Source: a bacterium (lineage in GTDB: Bacteria > Bacillota_I > Bacilli_A > Mycoplasmatales > Mycoplasmoidaceae). Taken from it: 64,000 nucleotides of DNA. Every line of letters starts with the position of its first letter. Position 1 is the first letter of the stretch. The position numbers and the translations under genes were made by a program. Below the pieces are notes generated by a model that saw only the letters and a program-made list of their open reading frames with translations, had not been told where the DNA came from and did no database searches. Where the stretch lies: contig JAFSMC010000001.1 in NCBI GenBank assembly GCA_017448105.1, positions 1 through 64,000 on the forward strand, written 5' to 3'. Positions 17,988 through 29,665 of the stretch are shown in pieces.

Positions 17988-18941
17988 TTATGGTTTATTT
18001 ATCATATTTTTTTCATACCATTCTAATAACTCTTTACCATTTTTCAGTAAAACACGACCATTAGATGTTTTTTGAACAAAATCATTTTTAATCAAATATG
18101 GTTCTATTTTTGTTTCAATATATTTAATGTCAAATTGTGCCATTTGACTAAGAGTTTTTATCCCTAATGTTTTTTGTTGCTTGTTCTTTAAAAAACATCG
18201 CAAATATATTAAGTCATTAACATTTAATCCATCTTTAATAATACCAATTTGTCTTAAAATTCTTTTAATGCTAATTTTGCTATTAATTATTCTAAAATCA
18301 TAAACTCTAGCAAGAATATTCATAGCGATTCTAGGAATCCCTTTAGTATTTAAGGAAATTAGTTCTTGTTCATGCTTGGATAATTCAAATTTAATTCTGT
18401 TACATGTTTGTTGGATGATTTGTTTCATTTCTTCATTTGAATAAGCTTCAAAAAAGAAAGTGATTCCAAACCTTTCTTCTAATGGTTTAGGAATATCTGC
18501 TAAAGAAGTGGTTGCCCCAATTAAAGTAAAGCGTGGTACTTTAATTGTTGTTGTTTTTGCATTAAATTCTTTACCAATAATGACATTAAAGCAAAAATCT
18601 TCCATTAAGTTATAAAACAATTCATAACATTGATAATTGATGGCATGAATTTCATCAATAAACAAAATATCATTTTCTCTTAAATTCAAAACTAGGTTGT
18701 AGACATCAATATTTTTTTGAATACTACTACCTTGAATAATTTTGATTCTAGTTTTTAATTCATTAGCAATTAACATTGCAAGGGAAGTTTTGCCTGTACC
18801 AGGTAGACCATAAAACAAACAATGATCTAAACATTGGTTTTTTAATTTGGCAGCTTTAAGATAAATTTTCAAATTACTCTTAATTTGTGCTTTACCAATA
18901 AATTCTTTTAAATTTCTAGGCCTTAGGCAATGAAGCTTCAT
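17988..18941 (-). CDS. ruvB: Holliday junction branch migration motor RuvB
   Basis: AAA+ ATPase that drives branch migration with RuvA. The 317 residues hold Walker A GLPGTGKTSLA, Walker B ILFIDEIH, sensor 1 GATTS, the arginine-finger region EERFGI, and the C-terminal winged helix. It starts 26 bases inside the end of ruvA, so the two are translationally coupled. It is slightly shorter than B. subtilis RuvB. Confidence 0.96.
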   Translation of the reverse strand: MKLHCLRPRNLKEFIGKAQIKSNLKIYLKAAKLKNQCLDHCLFYGLPGTGKTSLAMLIANELKTRIKIIQGSSIQKNIDVYNLVLNLRENDILFIDEIHAINYQCYELFYNLMEDFCFNVIIGKEFNAKTTTIKVPRFTLIGATTSLADIPKPLEERFGITFFFEAYSNEEMKQIIQQTCNRIKFELSKHEQELISLNTKGIPRIAMNILARVYDFRIINSKISIKRILRQIGIIKDGLNVNDLIYLRCFLKNKQQKTLGIKTLSQMAQFDIKYIETKIEPYLIKNDFVQKTSNGRVLLKNGKELLEWYEKNMINKP

Positions 18942-19524
18942 TTTTTAAACTAATAATTTTAATTGCTGATGAGACAACATCAGAAGTATCTTGTTTAGTA
19001 TCAAGTTGATTAGTTTCAATTAATTTATTAATTGCAAAATTAATATCTTTTTGGTTATAACCAAGGGTTTTTAAAATGTTAATGACATCTGAAACATTAT
19101 CATAGTTAGCATTCTTATCATCACGATATAAACCAGTTAAATAATCGACTAATAAACAGGCATTTTTCTTTGTTATGCCTGGTAATTTTTCCATCGCATT
19201 AATATCTTTTTGGCTAATTAATTTCTTTAAAACTAAAATATCATTTTGTAAGATATTCATAGCAGTTTTAGGCCCAATTCCAGAAATAGCAATACAATTC
19301 ATAAAAAATTGTTTTTCATCTCATGATCTAAACCCATAAAACTCTTCATTTAAACTATTCTTATTGGTAATATTAGTGTATTTATAAAGTCACAATTTAA
19401 TAACTTTGTTTTTAGTAAAGTTATTTAACCCATTGACATTAATCACATAACCTACATAATTATTTTCTAAAGTAATGCTTTTTTTATTAATTGAAATAAC
19501 TTTGCCAACAATATATGAATACAT
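18916..19524 (-). CDS. ruvA: Holliday junction binding protein RuvA
   Basis: The 202-residue protein has the N-terminal OB fold (YIVGKVISINKKSI and YVGYVINV), the HhH region (IAISGIGPKTAMNIL) and a C-terminal domain III that contacts RuvB (DVINILKTLGYNQKDI). GGGAGAGAG precedes the ATG at 19524. Several TGA codons are Trp. It heads the ruvAB unit. Confidence 0.94.
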
Positions 19525-19622
19525 CACTCTCTCCCATCTAATATATGTGGCAAAGAAACAAATTTTTGTTACAAATAATTCTTAAATAAGTCAAATGTAT
19601 ACGATATTGATATGGTTGTGAA

Positions 19623-19628
19623 TATAAT
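19623..19628 (+). promoter_or_regulatory. -10 box for tRNA-Arg(TCT)
   Basis: TATAAT ends 8 bases before the tRNA 5' end. ispG starts 7 bases after the tRNA CCA with no separate promoter visible, so tRNA-Arg and ispG may share one transcript. Confidence 0.55.
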
Positions 19629-19636
19629 ATCAACAT

Positions 19637-19713
19637 GCGCCAATAGCTCAGTTGGATAGAGTACGCGCCTTCTAAGCGCGTGGTCGGAGGTTCGAATCCT
19701 CTTTGGCGCGCCA
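19637..19713 (+). tRNA. tRNA-Arg (anticodon TCT)
   Basis: Acceptor GCGCCAA/TTGGCGC, anticodon stem CGCGC/GCGCG around CTTCTAA, encoded CCA. It reads AGA, the main Arg codon here. C32 makes it a possible TtcA substrate. Confidence 0.95.
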
Positions 19714-19720
19714 TATAAAT

Positions 19721-20803
19721 ATGTTTTGCTGTTTTAAAAAAACCAGAGAAGTTTGCCACCGTACAAATTGCTATCAAGTAGCTGTTGGTGATGTAATCTT
19801 AGGTGGATATCACAATGTGGCTATCCAATCAATGATCAAAATTAAAACTAGTAATGTTGATACTGTTATTAATCAAATTAATAAACTAGTTAATTTAGGT
19901 TGTGATTTAGTTCGTGTAGCAGTTTATGATGAAAAAGATGCACAAGCACTAAAACAAATTTGCATAAAAAGTAAATGTCCAATTATTGCTGACATTCATT
20001 TTAATTTTTTATTTGCAATTAAAGCTATTGAAGCAGGTTGCAAAAAAATTAGAATTAATCCAGATAATATCAGTGATATTGATCAATTAAAACAAATTAT
20101 TGAAAAAGCAAAGGAATATAAGGTTGCTATTCGAATTGGTATCAATGGTGGTTCAGCTTCTAAAAACTCTGGTGTTGAAACCCAAAACCAGTTAGTCAAA
20201 AGAATGCTTAATTGAGTGAATTTTTTTGAAAAACAAAACTTTAAGAATTTAGTGCTTTCTATAAAGCACTCTGATCCACAATTAACTTATAAAGCTAATG
20301 TTTTACTTTCTTCCAAGACTAGATATCCAATTCATATTGGAGCAACTGAAGCTGGTCCAAATGATTTGGCAATTGTTAAATCATGCAGTTTATTACTACC
20401 ATTATTAAACAAGGGCATAGGTTGCACCATCAGAGTTTCTATTAATGGTGACCCAGAACAAGAAGTTTATATTGCAAGAGCGATATTAAACCAAGCAGGG
20501 CTATACCATAACTTTGTGGATATCATTGCTTGCCCACTTTGCGGACGAAACAAATTTAATACTATAAAAATAGTAAACAAAGTGCACCAATATTTAAAAG
20601 ACAAAAAATGCCATCTTTCAATTGCCATTATGGGCTGTGTTGTTAATGGTCTTGGTGAAGCCAATCTTGCAGATATTGGTATTTGTATAGTCTCTACAAC
20701 TAAATCAATTTTATTTATCAAAGGCAAAAAAGTTAAAACAATAAATAATAATAATATTAATAGTGAATTAAAAGCATATATTACTAAGTTTACAAAAAAA
20801 TAA
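19721..20803 (+). CDS. ispG: 4-hydroxy-3-methylbut-2-enyl diphosphate synthase IspG
   Basis: Penultimate enzyme of the MEP isoprenoid pathway, converting MEcPP to HMBPP with a 4Fe-4S cluster. The 360-residue bacterial-type protein keeps the ligands: Cys271 and Cys274 (CPLCGR), Cys306 and Glu313 (MGCVVNGLGEA). The N-terminal TIM barrel has GYHNVAIQSMIK and RINPDNI. The Pro of the usual VNGPGEA is Leu here. A TGA at 20213 is Trp. The start is the ATG 7 bases after tRNA-Arg. rnhC follows after 2 bases. Its partner IspH is at 53572. The MEP pathway is patchy among mycoplasmas. Confidence 0.93.
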
Positions 20804-20805
20804 TT

Positions 20806-21696
20806 ATGGAAAAATCATTTAAAATTTCAAGCAACCAAATAGAAAAGCTAATTAATAAATTCAAAAAATATGCACATAGAACAATAAACAATCCACATTT
20901 ATTGTTTTTTGTCAAACTTAACAATATCACACTATCTATTTTCAAAACAAAATCTCTTTTATTGCAAGGCAATAAAAAAGAAATTGATCAATTTATAAAG
21001 GAAAATTTAAATATTGCTTGAACACCAGCAAAAGCATCTCAAACAAAAAATATTAATGGAATTATAGGTTGTGATGAAGTAGGTGTAGGTGATTATTTTG
21101 GTCCACTAGTAACATGTGCCTGCTACCTTGACAATAGTCAAATTGAAATATTTAAAAAATTAAATATTAAAGATTCAAAAAAATTAAATGATGAATATAT
21201 TTTGCAAATTGCTAACTGAATTAAAAAACATACTATTTTATTTGTTAGTATTTGTGAAAATAATATATACAACAAATTAATTGAAAAGTATAGCAATAGC
21301 AAGTTAGTACTTAGCATTTGTCACAATTTAACCTTACACAAAGTCCAAAGCCAAATTAAAAATAAAAAATACCAAACTGTGATGGATGAATTTGTTACAG
21401 AAACAAAATATTATCAATATTTGAAACAAGCAAAAGAAAGAATTGCCAAAATCGACTGTTTTCTACCAAAAGCTGAAGACAAATATCTTGCTGTAGCATG
21501 CGCTAGTATTGTAGCAAGAGCTACTTTTTTAAATTGCATGAAACAAATGCAACAAAAACTAAAAATCAAAATACCTTTAGGGGCAAGCAATACTAATGAA
21601 ATTGTTAAAGTTGGTAAATATATTAACAAAAGATATTCATTAGATGATTTTGCCAAAGTGCATTTTACACCGATAACTGACAAAATCCTCAATTAA
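20806..21696 (+). CDS. rnhC: ribonuclease HIII
   Basis: It removes RNA from RNA-DNA hybrids. The 296 residues comprise an N-terminal TBP-like substrate-binding domain (1-80) and the RNase H2-fold catalytic domain with GCDEVGVGDYFGP, the HIII signature, and the later acidic MDEFV. KAEDKYLAVACASIVARA is the typical late segment. It begins 2 bases after ispG and ends overlapping convergent truA by four bases (TTAA). Confidence 0.94.
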
Positions 21697-22436
21697 TATC
21701 AAATTTTTTGTAAAGTTAAACCACAAGCTGGAGCTTTATATTTGATTTTACCTTTGGCTGGCTTGGAAAAACAAGCTTTAATTTGATTAATGCTTACTTT
21801 GTTTTCATTGTAAGCAAGAAAACAACCAATAATCATTCTCACCATTGAACGCAAAAAACTATTACCAATGATTTTAAAAGTAACAATATCTTGTTTTTTA
21901 CTAATATTAATTGATTTGATTTCCTTAATGTTCTTTTGAACATTAGGTAAATCAGTAGAAAAACTCAAGAAATTCTTTTTACCTAAAAATAACTTTTTAA
22001 TTTTGTTAATTTTTCATAAATCAATATTTTTGTTATATTGATAAATAAATGATGATTCAATGGGATTATTCTTTTTAGAGACATTGATTTTATAAAGATA
22101 GGTTTTACCTTTAGCATCAAATCTAGCATTAAAAGTTTTAGCTACTTTTTTAATACTCATAATCCTAATATCATAAGGTAAAACAAGATTTAAACATTGT
22201 TTTAACTTATTACAAGTGATTTTAATGTTTGGTTTTAAATCAAAATGAAATACCTGACCACTTGCATTAACTTTTGCATCAGTTCGACTTGCTGCATAAA
22301 TATAAGTGTTAGCTTTTATGGCCACTTTAAAAGCATCATGGATAATTTGTTGAATTGTAATATCTTTGGCTTGCAAAGCTCAACCATGATAATTATTTCC
22401 ATTGTATGCCACAATTGCTTTATAACGTTGAGTCAT
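21693..22436 (-). CDS. truA: tRNA pseudouridine(38-40) synthase TruA
   Basis: It isomerises U38-40 in the anticodon arm. The 247-residue protein has the catalytic Asp in AASRTDAKVNASGQV, then NARFDAKGKTYLY and NSFLRSMVRMIIG. The TGA at 21699-21701 is Trp, so the protein ends IWY at the TAA 21693-21695. Last gene of the ecfA1-ecfA2-ecfT-truA run, an order also known from M. genitalium. Confidence 0.95.
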
Positions 22437-22440
22437 AATT

Positions 22441-23499
22441 CTATCTTACATAACAATCAATAGTAAAGAAGGGTGAAAAGATCACATGCCAGTTGATAAA
22501 CATAATGGTAATAAAGAAAATAACAATAGTAAAAAATAAGAAGATCCAATCAAAAAAATGAATGTTGTAATAACGATATCTAGTTCTTGGTTTTTGAGGG
22601 ATGTAGTTTCTTGCCTCCATTGCATCACTCAACTCATTAGCTTTTTTAAAAGCTACTGAAAACATGGGGATAATCAAAGCAATCATCCCTTGCAATTTAC
22701 CAATAAAATTACCATTTTTAAAATCAACACCTCTTGTAGCTTGGGCTTTCATAATAGTCCCAGCTTCAACAACTAAACTTGGAACAAATCTAATGGCAAT
22801 GGTTATTATCATTGCCCATTCTGAAATCGGAATTTTCAAAAATTTTAGTGGGGCTAAAATACTATCAATCCCAAAAGCTAATTGAATAGAAGTAGTAGTA
22901 ATAGTTAAAATAGTCATAATCGTAATCATAAAGAAGATTTTTAAAGTTACATTTAAGGTAACAAACACTACTTCTGGTGTTAAGGAATATCAAGTAGTAT
23001 GATAAGGCAAATAAAATTTTGAACCAAATTCTTCGATTAGTATAAACAAACTGTCTGGTTTTTTAGTAGTAAGTTCACCAACTCAACCACCTCAAATATT
23101 TTCATGTCAGTAATAACCTTCATAACCATTAACAGGTTTAACAATTCCAAGATTTTCTAATTCTAGCCACGAACTGCCTAATAAACATTTTTTTGAATTA
23201 ATTCCAAAAATGACACTAGGGGTTTTATAAGCAATCCAATTAATGAAAAACATTAATAAAAACATGATGACACATGTGATAACAATATTAAATAGGTCTT
23301 TTAAAGGCAATCTTCCAGCAAAACAAAGTATGACAAAAAACAATAATAAACCAATTTGTCAAATAAAACTACATGGTAAGAAAGTAATAATAAACAAAAA
23401 GATAGCAATAATAATTTTTAGAGATGGATTCATCTTAAATAAAAAACTTTTTTGAATTTGACTAGATCTTACAGAAGTAAAATTTAAATTGCCAATCAT
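22441..23499 (-). CDS. ecfT: ECF transporter transmembrane protein EcfT
   Basis: Scaffold subunit of energy-coupling factor vitamin importers, linking the two ATPases to interchangeable S components. The 352-residue product has an N-terminal pair of membrane helices, an inserted Trp-rich outside loop (around residues 85-160, unusual in length), then the conserved helices. The two coupling motifs appear as KAQATRGVDF and SDAMEARNY (A-R-G type). It follows ecfA2 closely. No S component gene is in the window. Confidence 0.9.
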
Positions 23500-23507
23500 T
23501 ATTCTAA

Positions 23508-24425
23508 CTATCCTTGCGTAAAACTTATTTGTGCTAACATTTTTGCTAGTTCATGAACATTTTTAGGTTGTAGTTTGAAAAGAATATTAAATTTAGGATT
23601 GATTTTAACAAGTTTATTAATTACATCAATAACTTTAGGAACTAAAAGTCTAGATGATGAGTTGATAATTTTCGAATTAGTAAAAATATCATATGGCTTA
23701 GCATGAGCAAAGATTTTATGATCTTTTAAAACAATAATTTCATCACCAATAGCTAAAGCATGATCCATTTTATGTGAAACAACAATAACTGTTTTGCCAT
23801 TTTTCTTTAATTCAGTAATAATGTTTAACATTTCTCTTTCACCATTAGGATCAAGACCAGCAGTTGGTTCATCAAAAATTAAAATATCTGGTTCGATTGC
23901 TAAAATTCCAGCAATAGCAACACGACGTTTTTGCCCTCCGGACAAAGCAAATGGACTTTTTTGCAAATAAGAGTCATCTAAACCCATTTTATTTAAATAA
24001 AATTTAGCTTTTTCTTGGGCAATTTTTTTATCTACTCCTAAATTAACTGGACCAAACATAATATCTTTTTCAACAGTTTCTTTGAATAGTTGATATTCAG
24101 GAAACTGTAAAACCATTGAGATTACTTTGCGAAGTTTCTTAATTTGTTTAATTTTTCTTTTTTTGCCTAAAATAGCATATTCTTTAACAAAAATATCTCC
24201 GAATTTAGACTTCATTATTCCGTTTAAATGCGTAATTAAAGTGGTTTTACCACTTCCTGATTCACCAATAATGAAATAAACTTTGTTTTCATTAAATTGA
24301 AAGTTAATGTCTTTTAACAAAACATATTCAGCACTTGTTTTTGGATTAAAAACAACATCAAGGTGACTAATTGTAATCACATTGTTAGTATTTAAGTTAG
24401 GATTAACTACTTTATTTACATTCAT
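23508..24425 (-). CDS. ecfA2: ECF transporter ATPase EcfA2
   Basis: ABC ATPase of 305 residues: Walker A GESGSGKTT, Q-loop in MVLQFPEYQLF, signature LSGGQKRRVAI, Walker B ILIFDEPTAGLDP and H-loop VVSHKMDH. It pairs with EcfA1. Its ATG lies within the last 14 bases of ecfA1. A C-terminal extension of about 50 residues follows the ATPase core. Confidence 0.94.
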   Translation of the reverse strand: MNVNKVVNPNLNTNNVITISHLDVVFNPKTSAEYVLLKDINFQFNENKVYFIIGESGSGKTTLITHLNGIMKSKFGDIFVKEYAILGKKRKIKQIKKLRKVISMVLQFPEYQLFKETVEKDIMFGPVNLGVDKKIAQEKAKFYLNKMGLDDSYLQKSPFALSGGQKRRVAIAGILAIEPDILIFDEPTAGLDPNGEREMLNIITELKKNGKTVIVVSHKMDHALAIGDEIIVLKDHKIFAHAKPYDIFTNSKIINSSSRLLVPKVIDVINKLVKINPKFNILFKLQPKNVHELAKMLAQISFTQG

Positions 24426-25254
24426 GACTAACCTGCTTGATTAAGACATCAAGATTCATTGTCGGTTTGATATTTTTATTTCTTTCACTTAATAATTGTG
24501 AAAGTTCTAAAACAAAAGGTGCATTCAATGCACTTTTCTTAATTACATCTTGTTGTTTAACAAAAACATCTTGTGGTTTACCAGAAGCAACTAATTTACC
24601 AGAATTCATCACTAGGACTTTATCAGCTTTTATTATTTCATCCATGTCATGAGTAATAGAAATAACAGTTTTTTTGAATTTATTTTTTAATTCCAACATT
24701 AGTTGTTTTAATTCAATGGTTGATTTTGGATCAAGCATACTTGTCGCTTCATCAAAAACAATAATCTTAGGATCTAGTGCTAAAACAGAGGCAATAGCAA
24801 CATGTTGTTTTTGCCCTCCTGACAAAAGCTGTGAATCAAAATCTAAAAGATGGCTAATTCCAACTATTTTGGTAACATTTTTAATAATTGGTCACATTTC
24901 AGTTGGTTCAACTTGTTTGTTTTCTAGACCAAAAGCTATATCATCCTCTACTGATAAACCAATAAATTGATTATCAGGATTTTGAAAAATAACTCCAATG
25001 TTGTTTCGCAAATAATCGATATTATCTTTAGTAATCAATTCACCAAAAAGAGTAAACTGACCGCTTCATGGTTTTAATAAACCATTTAAGATTTTAGAAA
25101 CAGTAGATTTCCCAGAACCATTGTGACCAACAATACAAACATATTCATTTTCTTTTATTTCGAAAGAAACATCCTGTAAAAAAACTTTGTTGGGTTCATA
25201 ACCAAAACAAATTTTAGAAAATTTAATTGCATTTTTAGAAGTTGGTCTTTGCAT
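24412..25254 (-). CDS. ecfA1: ECF transporter ATPase EcfA1
   Basis: ABC ATPase of 280 residues: Walker [11 protein letters not shown]-loop [10 protein letters not shown] (the typical EcfA1 form), signature [11 protein letters not shown], Walker [14 protein letters not shown] and H-loop SITHDMDE. First gene of the ecf operon. An extended -10 box lies 29 bases upstream. Confidence 0.94.
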
Positions 25255-25283
25255 GTTGACAAAATATCTTTTAGCAAAAGTAG

Positions 25284-25289
25284 ATTATA
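25284..25289 (-). promoter_or_regulatory. extended -10 box of the ecf operon
   Basis: The minus strand reads TGTTATAAT (TGn plus TATAAT), 29 bases before the ecfA1 ATG. One of the better promoter matches in the window. Confidence 0.6.
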
Positions 25290-25302
25290 ACATTTAATGT
25301 AT

Positions 25303-25319
25303 CTATAAATTATTTATAG
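25303..25319 (-). terminator. small hairpin between ribF and ecfA1
   Basis: CTATAAA and TTTATAG pair around TTA just after the ribF stop. There is no U tract, so a terminator role is uncertain. It lies just upstream of the ecf -10 box and could instead be an operator. Confidence 0.35.
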
Positions 25320-25330
25320 TTTTAGACATA

Positions 25331-26200
25331 CTAGTTGTAAGAAAAATACTTTTTAGCTTTAACAATTGTCTTTCTAATTTTTGTTTTTAAAATATTTATA
25401 TTTTTGAATTTTTCAACTTTATCTACATAAGCAAATAATCTAACTTTGATATTATTTTGGATTCTTGCACTAAATGATGTTCTTGGTTTAATGTTTTTGT
25501 CAATAACATGTGTTTCAAAAGATGTTTTTTTGCTATTCATTGTTTTACTTTTACCTATAAATGTTACAGAAGGATAAATTGTTTTACCAATTTGAATTTT
25601 TGACAAATAAGAACCAAATGGTAGGTTAACTTTATAATTTGGGATTAAATTAATTGTTGGAAAACCAATTTTACGGCCTTGTTTCACCCCTGAAACTCAT
25701 TTAGAGCAAACAAAAAATGGTTCATAAAGTAATTTATTAGCTTCCTTCATCTTTTTTTGTTCAATAAGACATCTTATTTTGGTAGTTGAATACTTCCTTT
25801 CATACTTAATGACATCAAGAATAAAATATTTTTTTAAAATATCAACTTTGCAGTTGTCCTTGCCAAAGCAAAAGTTGCTTCCAATAACTATTCTTTTAGG
25901 ATTAATTTTTTGTAAATACTTTTCTATGAATTGCTTTCCGTTCAAATTGTCTTCTTCAATGGAAAAAACCAAAATGTTTTGTGGTCGGAATGATTGTAAA
26001 TAAGTTAAACGAGTTCGAAAATCATATAACTCATGGGACTTTTTGATTTTAAATGGTTTAAAAGTCAAAATATTAAATACTTTGTGCTTAGTCAATAATT
26101 CTAAGTGTTTTTTATGAACACAGCCAAAATAGCCAATAACTAATGGTAAAGATGATCGGTAATTTTTAGTTCTATTTAAATCAATTATTTTAGTTGGCAT
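25331..26200 (-). CDS. ribF: bifunctional riboflavin kinase / FAD synthetase, degenerate N-terminal motif
   Basis: RibF makes FMN and FAD from riboflavin. The C-terminal kinase half is intact, with GRKIGFPTINL and a Glu-containing ETHVIDKN. In the N-terminal adenylyltransferase half the usual GxFDGVHxGH reads GYFGCVHKKH (residues 23-32): both His remain but the Asp and two Gly are changed. The ISSTxIR-type loop appears as KYSTTKIRCLIE. FAD synthesis may therefore be weak or altered. The gene is 289 residues long, overlaps the end of truB by 11 bases, and lies just upstream of the ECF transporter, which may import flavins. Confidence 0.88.
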
Positions 26201-26864
26201 AAGAATTACTCAACTTTAGAAAATCATTTAATTTATAGGCATGTTTAAGCTTAAATTTACCACATTTTGTTCTTTGCAATGCACTAACATACCCAAATGT
26301 TCCCAATTTTGCCGCTAAATCCTCACAAAAACTACGCACATAAAAACCTTTTGACACATTCATCCTTAAGATTACTACTTGTTTTGTTTGATCAAAACTA
26401 AGAATCTTAATCTTATTAATTTTAACTTTAACAGCTTTAAGTTCTATATTAGTTTTAGCTCGTGCTAAATCATAAGCTCTAATGCCGTTAACTTTTTTGG
26501 CTGAGAAAATATGTGGTTTTTGCAAATATGGACCTTTTTTAAAGAACCTAATAGCTTGTTTTAGTTGTTTTTTAATGATAGAGCTAGGCTTTGAAGTAAT
26601 AACTTTACCTGTTTTATCACCTGTTTCAGTTTTTGAACCAAAAGTGAAATTGCTAACATACTCTTTATCATCTAAACTTAACTTAGATAATTGTTTAGTT
26701 TGTTCATTACAACCAATGACCAATAAACCTGTAGCCATTGGGTCTAATGTTCCACTATGCCCTACTTTTTTAAAATTAAAATAACTTTTAATTTTAGCAC
26801 ATACATCATGACTAGTTCAGCCAGATGGTTTATCAATTAAAATGATATTGTGATTTGTCATCAT
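26190..26864 (-). CDS. truB: tRNA pseudouridine(55) synthase TruB
   Basis: It forms pseudouridine 55 in the T loop. The 224-residue product has LIDKPSGWTSHDV at the start and the catalytic Asp in GHSGTLDPMATGLLV, then PPxxSAxK in the form QKPHIFSAKKVNGIRAYDLAR. The C-terminal PUA-like part is missing or very short. The first ATG (26864) lies 6 bases after the shared -10 palindrome; a second in-frame ATG is at 26861. Confidence 0.95.
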
Positions 26865-26870
26865 CTGATA

Positions 26871-26878
26871 ATTATAAT
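26871..26878. promoter_or_regulatory. palindromic -10 box shared by truB and ttcA
   Basis: ATTATAAT is its own reverse complement, so a TATAAT hexamer can be read on both strands: minus 26876-26871, 6 bases before truB, and plus 26873-26878, 12 bases before ttcA. Polymerases for the two genes would compete for the same eight bases. Both transcripts would be leaderless or nearly so. Confidence 0.6.
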
Positions 26879-26890
26879 TTAATACATAAT

Positions 26891-27685
26891 ATGAGACAAA
26901 TCATCGGTAATATTATTCAAGCAAACAAAATTTTTGACATGATCAAAAATCATGACAAAATTGCTATCGGTGTAAGTGGTGGCAAAGATTCAATCATTTT
27001 GTTACAAGCCATGCAAATTTATTGTCAAAAACAAAAACAAAATTTTAATTGAAACATAAAAATCAAGGGATTTTGTGTTGATTTAGGTTTCAAAAAAAAC
27101 TCTCTGTCAACATTAGTGAAATGATGTAAAAAACACAAATTACCATTACAAGTAATCAAAAGTAATATTGCTCAAGTTTTAAAAGCTAAAAAAAGAAAAG
27201 GCAAAGTCCAATGTTCACTGTGTACCAAAATGAAAAAAGCTATTTTAATTCGTACAATTAAAAAACAAGGATTTAACAAACTTGCCTTTGGCCATCATGC
27301 TGAAGATGCTATAGAAACTTTATTTATGAATATCTTGTCACAAAGTAGAATGGCAATCTTTCAACCACTTACATTTTTAGAAAGGAAAAAAATATATCTA
27401 ATTAGGCCAATGATTATGTGCCGAGAAAAGCAAATTATTACTTTAAGCAAAAAATTACAAATTCCCATTGCAAAAGGTTTGTGTCCTAATGAACGAATAA
27501 CTCAACGAACATATATGAAAAAATTTATTGAAAAAAACTTTTATCAAAACACAAATTGACCTAATGCCTATACTAACCTTTATCGTTGCTTATTCAACAA
27601 AAAAGGTTGTAATTTGTGAATCTTTAATCCCAAATACAATTTTGATAATTTGCAAGAAGCAATAGTTAGTAAAAAGAAAATCTAA
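26891..27685 (+). CDS. ttcA: tRNA 2-thiocytidine(32) synthetase TtcA family
   Basis: TtcA adenylates C32 of certain tRNAs and adds sulfur using a 4Fe-4S cluster. The 264-residue protein has the PP-loop GVSGGKDS, the CxxC pair in QCSLCTKMKK, GHHAEDAIETLFMN, and a third Cys in GLCPNERITQR, matching the three cluster ligands of the family. TtcA lacks the TilS C-terminal domains, and so does this protein. Known E. coli targets include tRNA-Arg(ICG, UCU) and tRNA-Ser(GCU), all present in this window with C32. The start is the ATG at 26891, 12 bases after the shared -10. It ends against metS with no gap. Confidence 0.85.
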
Positions 27686-29293
<1,608 letters not shown>

Positions 29294-29303
29294 TTATGAT
29301 TTA

Positions 29304-29660
29304 TTAAACCAATTGAACAAGGGCAATTTGACTATTATCACCTTGTCTTGATTCAAAACGAACAACTCTTGTATAACCACCTTTTCTAGTAGCATATTTT
29401 TTAGCTAAATCAGCTAATTTTTTTAGTAAATTTTGTCGACTATATTTTTTATTGTTTAAGATAATAGATAAAATTTTTCTTTTAGCTGGTAAAGTATCTT
29501 TCTTAGCAAGAGTAATTAACTTATCAACATGTTTTTTAACTTCTTTAGCTTGTGCCAAAGTTATTTTAATTTGGCCATAAGCAACAACATCGGTAACTTG
29601 TTGTCTTAACACCATTTTTTTATAAGCTGAATCTTTTCTTTTAGTGATTACAAAAGACAT
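29304..29660 (-). CDS. rplQ: 50S ribosomal protein L17
   Basis: 118 residues with the family core (LRQQVTDVVAYGQI, THxxA-type helix, then YATRKGGYTRVVR). Normal length. It follows rpoA by 5 bases, the standard end of the alpha operon. Confidence 0.95.
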   Translation of the reverse strand: MSFVITKRKDSAYKKMVLRQQVTDVVAYGQIKITLAQAKEVKKHVDKLITLAKKDTLPAKRKILSIILNNKKYSRQNLLKKLADLAKKYATRKGGYTRVVRFESRQGDNSQIALVQLV

Positions 29661-29665
29661 AAACT

